A DNA stretch of 64,000 nucleotides, from the NCBI GenBank assembly GCA_016281125.1, contig JAEEIA010000061.1, positions 1 to 64,000 of the forward strand, in the 5' to 3' direction. Made by a program: the position numbers and the translations under genes. The DNA comes from Oscillospiraceae bacterium. Lineage in GTDB: Bacteria; Bacillota; Clostridia; Oscillospirales; Ruminococcaceae. A model generated the notes under the pieces. It worked only from the letters and a program-made list of their open reading frames with translations. It did no database searches and was not told the origin of the DNA. Numbering within the stretch: position 1 is the stretch's first letter; each line of letters begins with the position of its first letter. Of this stretch, positions 46,730-57,199 are shown in pieces.

Positions 46730-49708
46730 TTGGATCAGCCCGTATATGCACTCGGCATTGACGTCGGATCAACGACTGTCAAGACCGTAGTGATCGACGA
46801 TAACAAGCAGATTCTGTCCCATTGCTACCAGCGCCACATGTCCCGCGTCCGTGAAACCGTCGCGGAGCAGATTGCAGCACTGCAAAAGCAGTTCCCGGAT
46901 GCACTGTTCCGGATCTGCATTACCGGCTCCGCAGGACTCGGTCTTGCACAGAGCGCGGATATTCCCTTTGTGCAGGAGGTTCACGCTGCATTCCTCGCGG
47001 TCAAATCCGATTATCCGGATGCCGATGTTGTCATTGAGCTCGGCGGAGAGGACGCGAAGATGATCTTCCTGACCGGCGGCGTGGAGCAGCGCATGAACGG
47101 CTCCTGCGCAGGCGGCACCGGCGCGTTCATCGACCAGATGGCGACGCTGCTCGGCATCACCGCGGACGAGCTCGACAGAATCTCGCTCCAGGCGGAGAAG
47201 CGCTACCCGATTGCATCGCGCTGCGGCGTGTTCGCAAAGTCTGATATTCAGCCGCTGCTCAATCAGGGCGCAAGACGTGAGGACATTGCGGCCAGCATCT
47301 TCCAGGCCGTTGTCGATCAGACCGTTTCCGGCCTGGCACAGGGCAGAACGATTGAAGGCACCGTGCTGTTCCTCGGCGGCCCGCTCTCCTTCCTCAAGGG
47401 GCTGCGGCAGGCCTTTGTCCGGACGCTCAAGCTCGATGACGAACACGCGATCTTCCCGGAGAACGCCCCCGTTTTCGTCGCCTACGGCTGCGCGATGTAC
47501 GCGGCACAGTCCTGCGCGCCCGCCGCGCTCGCGGAAACCATGGAGAAAATCGAACATGCGGAGGCAGGCGGCAATACCGTCACAAGCGAGCCGCTGTTCC
47601 GCTCCCGCAAGGAATATGAACAGTTCATCGAACGGCACAAGGCGCATGACCTGCCCTTTGCCGATCTGCGCACGGCGACCGGCAATGCCTATCTCGGCAT
47701 CGACGCCGGTTCCACGACCACCAAGCTCGTGCTGATTACCGAAAACGGCGACCTGCTGTATCAGTATTACGCCGCAAACCGCGGACAGCCCCTTGACCGC
47801 ATCGTCAAGCAGCTGAAAAAGATCTACGCCGACAAGAATCCCGATCTGCATATCCGTGCATCGGCGGTCACCGGCTACGGCGAGGACTTTATCCGCGCCG
47901 GTCTTGGCATTGACTTCGGCATTGTGGAAACCGTCGCGCATTTCAAGGCCGCATCTTACTTCTGCCCGGACGTCGATTTTATCATGGATATCGGCGGGCA
48001 GGACATCAAATGCTTCAAGATCCGAAATCACAGCATTGACAGCATCATGCTGAACGAGGCATGCTCCTCCGGCTGCGGCTCGTTTATCCAGAGCTTTGCG
48101 CAGGCACTCGGCTATGAAATCGCGGATTTCTCCGAGCTCGGCCTGTTCGCGGCGCATCCGGTCGATCTCGGCTCCCGCTGCACCGTGTTCATGAACAGCT
48201 CTGTCAAGCAGGCGCAGAAGGACGGCGCCACCGTCGAGGACATCTCCGCGGGTCTGTCGTCCTCCATCATCAAGAACGCCGTTTACAAGGTCATCCGTGC
48301 AAAATCCGTGGAGGAGCTCGGCGAAAATATTGTCGTGCAGGGCGGCACCTTCCTGAACGACGCGGTGCTGCGCTCGTTTGAGATGGAACTCGGCCGCGAC
48401 GTCATCCGTCCGGCAATCTCCGGTCTGATGGGCGCATTCGGTGCGGCGCTCTACGCAAAGGAACACGCGCCTGCAGAAACCAGAACCATTTCTGCGGAAA
48501 GTCTGACGGATTTCAGCTACCAGACCAGAAGCGCGAAATGCGGCGGCTGTACCGCGCACTGTGCGCTGAACGTCGTCATTTTCCCGGACGGCAGCCGCTA
48601 TATCTCCGGCAACCGCTGCGAAAAGGGCGCAGGCAAAGCGAAATCCGATGAGATTCCGTCGCTGTATGATTATAAATACAACCTGATTCTTGAACAGGCG
48701 AACCGCCCTGTCCGCGGCGAAAAGCCGGTTGCTGCGGTCGGACTGCCGCTGGCGCTCTCGTTCTACGAGCAGATGCCGTTCTGGACGGCGCTGTTCACGG
48801 AGCTTGGCTTTGCCGTAAAGCTCTCTCACGAAAGTGACCGCGAGATGTATTACAAGGGACAGCATACGATTCCCTCGGATACGGTCTGCTATCCCGCCAA
48901 ACTGGCGCACGGACATATCGAGGATCTGCTTGAACAGGGCGTTGATTTCATCTTCTGGCCTTGCATGAGCTACAACTTCGACGAGGGCAAGAGCGATAAC
49001 CACTACAACTGCCCGGTCGTTGCATATTATCCGGAGCTGCTCCGCGCAAACAACAGCCGTCTGACAGAGGAAAACTTCATCACGCCGTATATGGATCTGA
49101 ACCGCAAAAAGGGCGTGTGCCTTGCAATGAAGCATGCGCTCGCAAAATACCGGATTCCGGCGGGCAGGCTGAAAGCGGCGCTGGATGCGGCATATACTGC
49201 ACAGGAACAGTACCGCAGATCCATTGCAGATGAGGCGCAGCGGATCATTGACACGGCGCGCGCAGAGGGCAGAAAAATCATTGTTCTGGCGGGCAGACCG
49301 TACCACATCGACAAAGAAATCAACCACGGCATTCACAAGCTGATTGCAAGCCTCGGCATGGCGGTCATCACAGAGGATTCCGTCGCGGCGCTCGCGGATC
49401 CGGGCAAGCTCGGCGTCCTGAACCAATGGACATACCATTCCCGCCTGTACCGCGCGGCGAATTACGTCACCGGGCAGCCGGATATGCAGCTGGTACAGCT
49501 GGTATCGTTCGGCTGCGGCATCGACGCTGTCACAACGGATGAGGTGCGCACAATTCTGGAGCGCGGCGGCAAGCTGTATACGCAGCTGAAAATCGATGAG
49601 ATCAACAACCTCGGTGCGGCAAAGATCCGTCTGCGGTCGCTGGTCGCGGCGATGGAGGAAAGCCCTGCGCCCGTACAGCAGCCTGCACCCGAGCCCGTTC
49701 CCGTCTGA
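46730..49708 (+). CDS. Acyl-CoA-dehydratase-type activase with two ATPase modules and a DUF2229 domain
   Basis: A 992-residue cytoplasmic protein related to the ATP-dependent activators of 2-hydroxyacyl-CoA dehydratase and benzoyl-CoA reductase. Module one (about 5-260) has GIDVGSTTVKTV and cluster cysteines C126 (GSCAGGTGAF) and C165 (SRCGVF). Module two (about 315-580) has GIDAGSTTTKLV with EACSSGCGSF and SRCTVF. A cysteine-rich stretch (KCGGCTAHCALN, NRCEKGAG) follows, then a DUF2229 domain to the C-terminus. Many clostridial relatives are about 1400 residues, with an added dehydratase-like domain that is missing here. The physiological electron acceptor is unknown. Start TTG is set by AAAGGAGG. 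The promoter has two upstream palindromes. Confidence 0.88.
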   Translation: MDQPVYALGIDVGSTTVKTVVIDDNKQILSHCYQRHMSRVRETVAEQIAALQKQFPDALFRICITGSAGLGLAQSADIPFVQEVHAAFLAVKSDYPDADVVIELGGEDAKMIFLTGGVEQRMNGSCAGGTGAFIDQMATLLGITADELDRISLQAEKRYPIASRCGVFAKSDIQPLLNQGARREDIAASIFQAVVDQTVSGLAQGRTIEGTVLFLGGPLSFLKGLRQAFVRTLKLDDEHAIFPENAPVFVAYGCAMYAAQSCAPAALAETMEKIEHAEAGGNTVTSEPLFRSRKEYEQFIERHKAHDLPFADLRTATGNAYLGIDAGSTTTKLVLITENGDLLYQYYAANRGQPLDRIVKQLKKIYADKNPDLHIRASAVTGYGEDFIRAGLGIDFGIVETVAHFKAASYFCPDVDFIMDIGGQDIKCFKIRNHSIDSIMLNEACSSGCGSFIQSFAQALGYEIADFSELGLFAAHPVDLGSRCTVFMNSSVKQAQKDGATVEDISAGLSSSIIKNAVYKVIRAKSVEELGENIVVQGGTFLNDAVLRSFEMELGRDVIRPAISGLMGAFGAALYAKEHAPAETRTISAESLTDFSYQTRSAKCGGCTAHCALNVVIFPDGSRYISGNRCEKGAGKAKSDEIPSLYDYKYNLILEQANRPVRGEKPVAAVGLPLALSFYEQMPFWTALFTELGFAVKLSHESDREMYYKGQHTIPSDTVCYPAKLAHGHIEDLLEQGVDFIFWPCMSYNFDEGKSDNHYNCPVVAYYPELLRANNSRLTEENFITPYMDLNRKKGVCLAMKHALAKYRIPAGRLKAALDAAYTAQEQYRRSIADEAQRIIDTARAEGRKIIVLAGRPYHIDKEINHGIHKLIASLGMAVITEDSVAALADPGKLGVLNQWTYHSRLYRAANYVTGQPDMQLVQLVSFGCGIDAVTTDEVRTILERGGKLYTQLKIDEINNLGAAKIRLRSLVAAMEESPAPVQQPAPEPVPV

Positions 49709-49725
49709 ACCCTTACGGAGGCTGT

Positions 49726-50565
49726 ATGCGCTTTTGCTCCGAACTGAAAAAATACCTGCTCCGGGCAGCCGCCGCAGTCTGCGGCAGCGTGTTCGGCTGG
49801 GCAGTGATTGAAAACACCGCGCTGCTCTGTGTCAGCAGATATACCGCAGATATTCCCGGACTGCCCCGCATCGTCCAGATCTCCGATCTGCACAAGCGGC
49901 AGTTCGGCAGGCACCAGAAGCGCCTGATCCGCAGGGTCAGGTCGCTGAATCCGGAGATCATCGTCATCACCGGCGATCTGGTTTCCCGTGACGTCACGGA
50001 TTTCACCGGCACGGAACAGCTGCTCCGGCAGCTGTCGGCCATTGCGCCCGTCATCACGGCAAACGGCAACCATGAGGGCGACCTGACGCCGGAGAACTAT
50101 GCAGCATTCTGCCGTGCGGTGCGCCGCGGCGGCGCCGTGCTGCTCGAAAACGAAGCCGTCACATGCAAGGGCATCCGCTTTGCCGGACTGTTTCTGCCGC
50201 GTCCCTATTTCCGCGGCGGCGGCCTGCTCGGCTTTTCCGGCGAGAAGGACTGCACCGCTGCGGATGTCACAGAGCTGCTCGGCCCTTGTACGGAACAGAC
50301 CGTGCTGCTTGCACACAATCCGCTGTTCTTCCCCGCATATGCGGAATGGGGCGCTGCCCTGACGCTTTCGGGGCATATTCACGGCGGCGCTGTCAGACTG
50401 CCCGGCATCGGCGGACTGCTTTCCCCGGCGCGGAAATTCATGCCGCGCTACGACAAGGGCTGCTTCCGCATCGGCGAACAGCAGATGATCGTCAGCGGCG
50501 GGCTCGGCAAGCTGCGGCTGTTCAATCCGCCGGAGCTCTGTCTGATCACCGAAAAAACGACCTGA
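49726..50565 (+). CDS. Membrane-anchored metallophosphoesterase (YaeI/YkuE-like)
   Basis: A 279-residue calcineurin-like phosphoesterase with an N-terminal membrane anchor (residues about 11-35). Metal-binding motifs are complete: QISDLHKRQFG (D54, H56), ITGDLV (D84), NGNHEG (N115, H116), AHNP and GHIHGG. Close relatives include lipid A precursor or UDP-sugar-linked pyrophosphatases, but the anchored outer-face group in Firmicutes has no settled substrate. GGAGG precedes the ATG. It follows the activase by 17 bases and precedes the polysaccharide locus by 138 bases, which contain no recognisable gene. Confidence 0.85.
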   Translation: MRFCSELKKYLLRAAAAVCGSVFGWAVIENTALLCVSRYTADIPGLPRIVQISDLHKRQFGRHQKRLIRRVRSLNPEIIVITGDLVSRDVTDFTGTEQLLRQLSAIAPVITANGNHEGDLTPENYAAFCRAVRRGGAVLLENEAVTCKGIRFAGLFLPRPYFRGGGLLGFSGEKDCTAADVTELLGPCTEQTVLLAHNPLFFPAYAEWGAALTLSGHIHGGAVRLPGIGGLLSPARKFMPRYDKGCFRIGEQQMIVSGGLGKLRLFNPPELCLITEKTT

Positions 50566-50703
50566 TTCCGGCATTTCCGGCAACGGTGATGCAGAAAGCG
50601 CTGAAACATGCGGAATCTGCGTATCACCCGCCGTCATCCGGGGCATGCTCTCCCTGCAAAGACTGACCGCAGGCTCCCGGCCTGAAAGGATACAAGAATA
50701 AGA

Positions 50704-52092
50704 ATGATAGAACGCAGAAAATACCGGCACCTGTTCTCGACCATCTGCGGGATCCTGCTGCTCGGCATTCTGACACTCTGGTTTGCCGTGACATGGGACC
50801 GGAACTACGCGGATGTCATCATCGCGCCGTTCTTCCGGCGCGGCAACTGGGTCGTTGTCCTGATCTACACGTTCCTGACAGCGATTGTCTACAAAGCCTA
50901 CCGATGTACGCGCTTCGGTTATCTCAAGCGCAGCGATCTGATCTATTACCAGCTGATCGGCACCGCGATTGTCAATTTTATCACCTATTTTCAGATCAGC
51001 GTCATCGGCCGCCGGTTTCTGGCAGTTGCGCCGATCCTGCGGATGACGCTCGCGGATTTCATCACGATCATCAGCGCTGCATTTCTCATCAGCAGACTGT
51101 ATTTCCGGCTCTACCCCCCGCGCAGGCTCGTGGTCGTGTACGGCTCTCACAGGGCAGAGGAGCTTGTGCTGAAAATGAGCACCCGCGTGGATAAATATAT
51201 GATCTGCGAAAGCATCAGCTGCACGGAGGGACTGAAAGCCATCACCGCAAAGCTGAGCGGCTTTGACGGCGCAATCCTCTGCGATATTCCCGCAGAACTG
51301 CGCAATGATCTGCTGAAATACTGCTGCGGACACCGGATCCGCGCCTACACGGCGCCGAAGATCTCAGATATTCTGATGCGCGGCGGCGACGAGCTCCGCC
51401 TGTTCGATACGCCGCTGATTCTCTGCCGCAACGAGGGACTGACGCCGGAGCAGCGCTTTTTCAAGCGCATCTTCGATGTCATTGTTTCGGCGGTCTGCCT
51501 CCTGCTGTTCTCGCCGGTCATGCTGGCCTGTGCGGCAGCGATCCGTCTGGAGGACGGCGGCCCGGTTCTTTACCGGCAGCGGCGTCTGACAAGGGACGGC
51601 GCCGTCTTTGACGTGCTGAAATTCCGCAGCATGATTCCGAATGCAGAAGCGGACGGAGAAGCCGTCCTCGCTGCGGACGACGACAAACGCATCACCAAGG
51701 TCGGCAAAGTCCTCCGGCGGTTCCGTCTGGATGAACTGCCGCAGCTGATCAATATTCTGCGCGGCGAGATGTCGCTGGTCGGCCCGCGTCCGGAACGTCC
51801 GGAGCTGACCGCCGCCTATACCGCACAGTATCCCGAATTCCCCTACCGCTTACAGGTCAAGGCCGGGCTGACCGGCTATGCGCAGGTCATCGGCACCTAC
51901 GATACGGAGCCGATTGACAAGCTGAAAATGGATCTGATCTATATTGAGCAGTATTCGCTGCTCATGGACATTCAGATTCTGCTGATGACCTTCAAAACCG
52001 CGCTGTTCCCGCCGCGCACGAACGCAGCGGAGCTCGCTGCCCTGCAAAAGACTGAGAACGGCACGGAATCATCCCCGAACAATAAGGAGTAA
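50704..52092 (+). CDS. Polyprenyl-phosphate sugar-1-phosphate transferase (initiating enzyme)
   Basis: A 462-residue membrane enzyme of the WbaP/CpsE type that places the first sugar phosphate on undecaprenyl phosphate. Four N-terminal helices (about 10-145) and a CoA-binding-like loop precede a fifth helix in RIFDVIVSAVCLLLFSP. The cytoplasmic catalytic domain (about 260-450) has KFRSM, DELPQLINILRGEMSLVGPRP and the C-terminal VKAGLTGYAQV. It is the first gene of the locus and starts the lipid-linked chain. The sugar is not read from sequence; galactose or glucose are common. Confidence 0.9.
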   Translation: MIERRKYRHLFSTICGILLLGILTLWFAVTWDRNYADVIIAPFFRRGNWVVVLIYTFLTAIVYKAYRCTRFGYLKRSDLIYYQLIGTAIVNFITYFQISVIGRRFLAVAPILRMTLADFITIISAAFLISRLYFRLYPPRRLVVVYGSHRAEELVLKMSTRVDKYMICESISCTEGLKAITAKLSGFDGAILCDIPAELRNDLLKYCCGHRIRAYTAPKISDILMRGGDELRLFDTPLILCRNEGLTPEQRFFKRIFDVIVSAVCLLLFSPVMLACAAAIRLEDGGPVLYRQRRLTRDGAVFDVLKFRSMIPNAEADGEAVLAADDDKRITKVGKVLRRFRLDELPQLINILRGEMSLVGPRPERPELTAAYTAQYPEFPYRLQVKAGLTGYAQVIGTYDTEPIDKLKMDLIYIEQYSLLMDIQILLMTFKTALFPPRTNAAELAALQKTENGTESSPNNKE

Positions 52093-52099
52093 ACCGCAC

Positions 52100-53191
52100 A
52101 TGCAACAACAAACCAGACTGCCGGTTGCCGCCGTCATTATGGCGGGCGGAAAGGGCGAACGCTTCTGGCCGAAAAGCCGCGTGCAGTGTCCGAAGCAGTT
52201 TCTCGCGCTGACCGGCGACGGCGAAACCATGCTGCAAAAAACCTTCCGGCGCATCCGCAGCATCGTTCCGCCAGAGAAGATCTATGTCGTCACAAACGGC
52301 GAATATATGACGCTTGTTCAGGAACAGCTGCCGGAGGTTCCGACGGAAAATCTGCTCAGAGAACCCGCCGCACGCAATACGGCACCGTGCATCGCGCTGG
52401 CTGCCGCCGTGATCCGGAAGCGCCTCGGTGACGCAGTCATGCTGGTGCTCCCGGCGGATCACCTCGTCCGGCACACCTCGCTCTGCACCGACGTCCTCTG
52501 CCGTGCGGCATCCGCAGCGGAGGAAACCGGCGCACTCATCACCATCGGCATTACGCCGTCCTACCCGGAAACGGGATACGGCTATATTGCATTTTCCCGC
52601 GCCGATGACGCCCCAGCGGGCGTCTACCGCGCAGACAGCTTCCGGGAAAAGCCCGATGCCGAAACCGCAAGGGCATATGTCGAATCCGGCAGCTACCTCT
52701 GGAACAGCGGCATGTTCGCGTGGAAAGCAAGCACGTATCTTGACGCGCTGAAAACGCATCTGCCCGCAGCCGCAGACATTGCGGATACGCTCAGCGAAGC
52801 CTGTGACACGCCGGATTTTTCCGCCGTACTCGCAGAGCAATTCCCGAAGATGCCCTCAATCTCAGTCGATTTCGGCATTCTGGAAAAGGCAGAGCGGATC
52901 TACACGATCCCCGGCACCTTCGGCTGGGACGATGTCGGCAGCTGGCCGGCACTCCGGCGCGTCGCAAAGACCGATACCAACGGCAATTACCGTGACGGAG
53001 ATATCCTCACGGTCGGCACGGCAAACTGTGTGTTTTCCGGCGGCAAAAAACTGATCGCGGCAGTCGGGCTGCATGAGATCATCGTGGTCGATACCGACGA
53101 CGCCCTGCTTGTCTGCGACATGGACGCTGCACAGAACATCAAAAAGATCACCGAAATGCTCAGGGAGCAGGGCCGAGGCGAGCTGCTGTAA
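52100..53191 (+). CDS. manC: Mannose-1-phosphate guanylyltransferase
   Basis: This enzyme makes GDP-mannose from GTP and mannose 1-phosphate. The 363-residue protein has the nucleotidyl-transferase signature MAGGKGERFWPKSR (14-27), then CPKQFL, PADHLV and SFREKPDAETA, and EYNDVGSW-like GWDDVGSW near 281. There is no C-terminal isomerase domain, so it is the monofunctional type. AAGGAGT upstream. With Gmd and the reductase at 58357 it supplies the GDP-deoxysugar. Confidence 0.92.
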   Translation: MQQQTRLPVAAVIMAGGKGERFWPKSRVQCPKQFLALTGDGETMLQKTFRRIRSIVPPEKIYVVTNGEYMTLVQEQLPEVPTENLLREPAARNTAPCIALAAAVIRKRLGDAVMLVLPADHLVRHTSLCTDVLCRAASAAEETGALITIGITPSYPETGYGYIAFSRADDAPAGVYRADSFREKPDAETARAYVESGSYLWNSGMFAWKASTYLDALKTHLPAAADIADTLSEACDTPDFSAVLAEQFPKMPSISVDFGILEKAERIYTIPGTFGWDDVGSWPALRRVAKTDTNGNYRDGDILTVGTANCVFSGGKKLIAAVGLHEIIVVDTDDALLVCDMDAAQNIKKITEMLREQGRGELL

Positions 53192-53230
53192 GCAGAAACG
53201 CCGCAGGAAGAAAAAACGGAGGATACGGAT

Positions 53231-53917
53231 ATGGAAGAACTGAACGGCGAGCTGATTCTTCATCAGCTCAGAAAAAGCTACACGCCGGCACTGATCGGCC
53301 TAGCTGTGCTCTTCACCGCAGCAGGATGCTGCACGGCAATCTCCGCTGTCAAGCGCGGCATTCCCGATATTGTGACCGTGATCCTCGCCGCAGCCGCTGC
53401 GGTGCTGCTGATCCTTCTGCTGGTCATCCTGTTCAAGTGGATCTTCATCTCAAAACACAAGGTATTAAAGCCGTTCGGCAATGCAATCGCCATGGCGGGC
53501 TGCATCCGTGCGGGCGGCACCTTTGCAATCTGGAAGACCCCGCCCTACCGCAAATATCCGCTGATTATCACGGAGGAGTATATTGTCTGCCCGGCGCGGG
53601 TGCAGAGCTACCTGCCGCTGAGCGAGATTTCGTCCGTGCAGCGCTGCGTCCTGAACAACGCAGGCGTTCTGCGCTGTCTGCTGAAAGCACACAGCCGCTA
53701 TGCAGCTGCCGCAGCGCTCTCCGTATCCCGCAAGGACCGCGCCTATCACAAGCGGCATCCGCTGCCCGATACCGAAATATTTGACATGCTGATCCTGCGG
53801 GATCAGAAAAAGAAACAGCATCATTATGCGGTTTCCGCCGCAGATTTCCATGATGTACTCGCATTCATCCGCGAATACCAGCCGGAGGCGGTATTCAGGC
53901 CGGATAAAACCGTTTAA
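53231..53917 (+). CDS. Unknown membrane protein with PH-like cytoplasmic domain
   Basis: A 228-residue protein with two adjacent N-terminal helices (about 18-40 and 48-70) and a soluble region of alternating beta strands. The pattern YPLIITEEYIVCP...YLPLSEISSVQRCVLNN resembles bacterial PH-like domains found in YcxB/DUF-type proteins. No catalytic motif is seen. It lies between manC and gmd, so it may be a regulator or scaffold of the polysaccharide system, or a passenger. Similarity to PH-like folds is by pattern only. Confidence 0.65.
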   Translation: MEELNGELILHQLRKSYTPALIGLAVLFTAAGCCTAISAVKRGIPDIVTVILAAAAAVLLILLLVILFKWIFISKHKVLKPFGNAIAMAGCIRAGGTFAIWKTPPYRKYPLIITEEYIVCPARVQSYLPLSEISSVQRCVLNNAGVLRCLLKAHSRYAAAAALSVSRKDRAYHKRHPLPDTEIFDMLILRDQKKKQHHYAVSAADFHDVLAFIREYQPEAVFRPDKTV

Positions 53918-53929
53918 GGAGATTCTTGA

Positions 53930-54961
<1,032 letters not shown>

Positions 54962-54973
54962 GAGGCTGCGCCC

Positions 54974-56119
54974 ATGAACATTGCATTTGACGCAAGCCCG
55001 CTGACCGGCGACCTGATCTCCGGTGTCGGCTGGTGCGAAGCGTATCTCACGGAGGCGCTTTCACGGCTGCATCCGGAGCAAAGTTATCGCTTTGAATATT
55101 TCACGCTGCGTTCGCCGGAAGAAAAGGTTCGGCGGATGCAGCCGTTTGTGCGGGAGAATATCCCGCTGCATCCGGCAACATGCTCCCCGCTGCTCTACCG
55201 GATGCTGACCAATTTTATCCCTGTGCCGTACCGCGCCTTTCAGGGGAAATGGGCAGATATTACGCATTTTTTCAATTATATCGTTCCGCCCGGAGTACAC
55301 GGGAAAACCGTCGTCACCGTGCATGACATGGTGCTGCGCGCCTATCCGGAAACGATGCGCACCCGCACCAGAATCCTGCTGGAAACCGGCCTGAAGCGCT
55401 CAATGAAGCGCGCCGACCGCATTGTCACGGACAGCGAATTCTCCCGCAGAGAAATCATAAAATATTATCCGGAATTTGCAGAGAAGATCCGCGTGGTTCC
55501 GTGCGGCGTGGATACAAAGCGGTTCGCACCGGCTTCCGATGCGGAAATTGCCCGCGTCAAAAAGGCGCACAGCCTGCCGGACAAATACTTTCTGTATCTC
55601 GGCACGCTGGAGCCGCGCAAAAATCTTGTGCGGCTGATCGAGGGCTACGGTATTCTCAGAAAGCGTCTGCCCGATGCACCGGAGCTGGTGCTCGCAGGCG
55701 GCAAGGGCTGGCATTACGAGGAAATCTTTGCTGCGGCGGAACAGCCGGCTGTCAGAGGGCATGTGCATTTTCCGTCGTATATCCCGTCCGGCGACATGGC
55801 AGCGCTCTATTCCGGTGCAGTCGGATTTGTGTTTCCGTCGCTGTATGAGGGCTTCGGTATGCCGCCGCTTGAGGCAATGGCATGCGGCTGCCCGGTGCTC
55901 TGCTCCAAGGCTGCGTCGCTGCCGGAGGCAGTCGGAAATGCAGCGCTGCTCTGCGACCCGATGAAGCCGGACATGATCGCATCCGGCTTGCAGCTGATGA
56001 TCAGGCCGGAGGCTGCGCGGCAGAAGATGCGGGAATTCGGCTTTGCAAGAGCCGCCGAAATGAGCTGGGATACCGCCGCAGAAAAGCTGTTCGCGGTTTA
56101 TCGGGAGCTTGGCGCATGA
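54974..56119 (+). CDS. GT4 family glycosyltransferase
   Basis: A 381-residue GT-B glycosyltransferase. The N-domain runs from [15 protein letters not shown], and the C-terminal nucleotide-sugar domain has [26 protein letters not shown] and the GT4 motif [21 protein letters not shown]. Enzymes of this type often use GDP-mannose or GDP-rhamnose; that agrees with the GDP-sugar genes nearby but is not proof. It overlaps the next gene by four bases. Confidence 0.88.
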   Translation: MNIAFDASPLTGDLISGVGWCEAYLTEALSRLHPEQSYRFEYFTLRSPEEKVRRMQPFVRENIPLHPATCSPLLYRMLTNFIPVPYRAFQGKWADITHFFNYIVPPGVHGKTVVTVHDMVLRAYPETMRTRTRILLETGLKRSMKRADRIVTDSEFSRREIIKYYPEFAEKIRVVPCGVDTKRFAPASDAEIARVKKAHSLPDKYFLYLGTLEPRKNLVRLIEGYGILRKRLPDAPELVLAGGKGWHYEEIFAAAEQPAVRGHVHFPSYIPSGDMAALYSGAVGFVFPSLYEGFGMPPLEAMACGCPVLCSKAASLPEAVGNAALLCDPMKPDMIASGLQLMIRPEAARQKMREFGFARAAEMSWDTAAEKLFAVYRELGA

Positions 56120-56643
56120 AGCTATACAAAATCAGAAAAACCGCTGTCATCCTTGCAGCCGTCGTTCTTTCCAGTCTGGTGATTGCAAATCTGTTTGCAT
56201 ATCTGCTGTTTGACGGACAGGCGGTCAACCGGGTGCATCTGGCAAGCCATGCCGCCCGGGATGTTTTCGGCAATCTTGAATCCGCTGCGGAACAGTTCGA
56301 TCTGCCGGAACACGGTACTGTTTTCATATCCGGGCGCTGCGCGGACAGACATGCGATTGCATGGCTCTGTGCAGATACGGAATCCGGCGAACAGATCCTT
56401 CTGGACGGCAGCAGAGCCGGAGCGGAAACGGATTACTGGACAGCGGAGATCAAAGACGGAAAAATTCAGCAGGTCTGGTATGCGTATCACCCGCTGACGG
56501 AGAGCGATCTGCATCCGTATACATGGGAGATGCAGCGGGCATCCGTCCGGTTTGAGATTTTTCCGCTGCATATCCGTGATGCGTGGGTAAACGACCGCGG
56601 CCTGATCGGATACTGGGCAAAAGGAGAAGCAAATGGATCATAA
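56116..56643 (+). CDS. Unknown membrane-anchored protein in the polysaccharide locus
   Basis: A 175-residue protein with a short basic N-terminus and one transmembrane helix (about 11-31). An extracellular domain of about 140 residues follows, containing PEHGTVFISGRCADRHAIAW and a beta-rich remainder. No motif is recognised. The frame is open well upstream through the glycosyltransferase gene, but ATG 56116 overlaps that gene's stop (ATGA) and places the hydrophobic helix correctly. It overlaps the GNAT gene by eleven bases. Confidence 0.65.
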   Translation: MKLYKIRKTAVILAAVVLSSLVIANLFAYLLFDGQAVNRVHLASHAARDVFGNLESAAEQFDLPEHGTVFISGRCADRHAIAWLCADTESGEQILLDGSRAGAETDYWTAEIKDGKIQQVWYAYHPLTESDLHPYTWEMQRASVRFEIFPLHIRDAWVNDRGLIGYWAKGEANGS

Positions 56644-57199
56644 GGGCACCGTCACGCTGGAAACAGAACGGCTCATCCTGCGGCGCTTTGCCGTATCGGA
56701 TGCAGCAGATATGTACCGGAACTGGGCATCCTCAGCAGAGGTTGCGCGCTATCTGACATGGGAACCGCATCCGTCGGAAGAGGCAACCGCGGAGCTGCTG
56801 GCGGAATGGGTGAAAGAATACGAAAAGCCGGAAACCTATAACTGGGTACTTGTGCTGAAAGAATCGAATATGCCGGTCGGGAATATCAGCGTGGTCAATA
56901 TCAGTGAGAATACAGCCTGCGCATCGCTCGGCTGGTGCCTCGGAACGGCATGGTGGGGACAGGGCTATATGCCCGAAGCCGGAAACGCCGTCCTCAGATT
57001 CCTGTTTGAATCGGTCGGCTTCCGCCGCGTCTGGGCCAATCACGATGCGGACAACGCGAAGTCCGGGCGCGTGATGCAGAAAATCGGCATGCAGAAAGAA
57101 GGCGTGCTCCGGCAGCACGGCTTTGCAAAAGGCAGAATTTTTGACGATGTCCGGTACGGCATCCTTGCAGAAGAATATCGGAGCATGCTGCATGAATGA
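56633..57199 (+). CDS. GNAT family N-acetyltransferase, RimJ/RimL-like
   Basis: A 188-residue acetyltransferase: ETERLILRRFAVSDAADMYRNWASS opens it, and GTAWWGQGYMPEAGNAVLRFLF is the acetyl-CoA-binding loop and helix. RVWANHDADNAKSGRVMQKIGM completes the core. AAAGGAG precedes the ATG. In this locus an acetyl group could be added to an amino sugar, but the sequence group is closer to ribosomal-protein-type acetyltransferases and no amino-sugar aminotransferase is present. Target unknown. Confidence 0.82.
   Translation: MDHKGTVTLETERLILRRFAVSDAADMYRNWASSAEVARYLTWEPHPSEEATAELLAEWVKEYEKPETYNWVLVLKESNMPVGNISVVNISENTACASLGWCLGTAWWGQGYMPEAGNAVLRFLFESVGFRRVWANHDADNAKSGRVMQKIGMQKEGVLRQHGFAKGRIFDDVRYGILAEEYRSMLHE

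Noticed and set aside
46769-49438. 889-codon open frame on the minus strand inside the activase gene
   Set aside because: It is the antisense frame of a gene with complete motifs; its product is Arg/Ala/Cys-rich without domains and has no ribosome site. GC-rich third positions keep such frames open.
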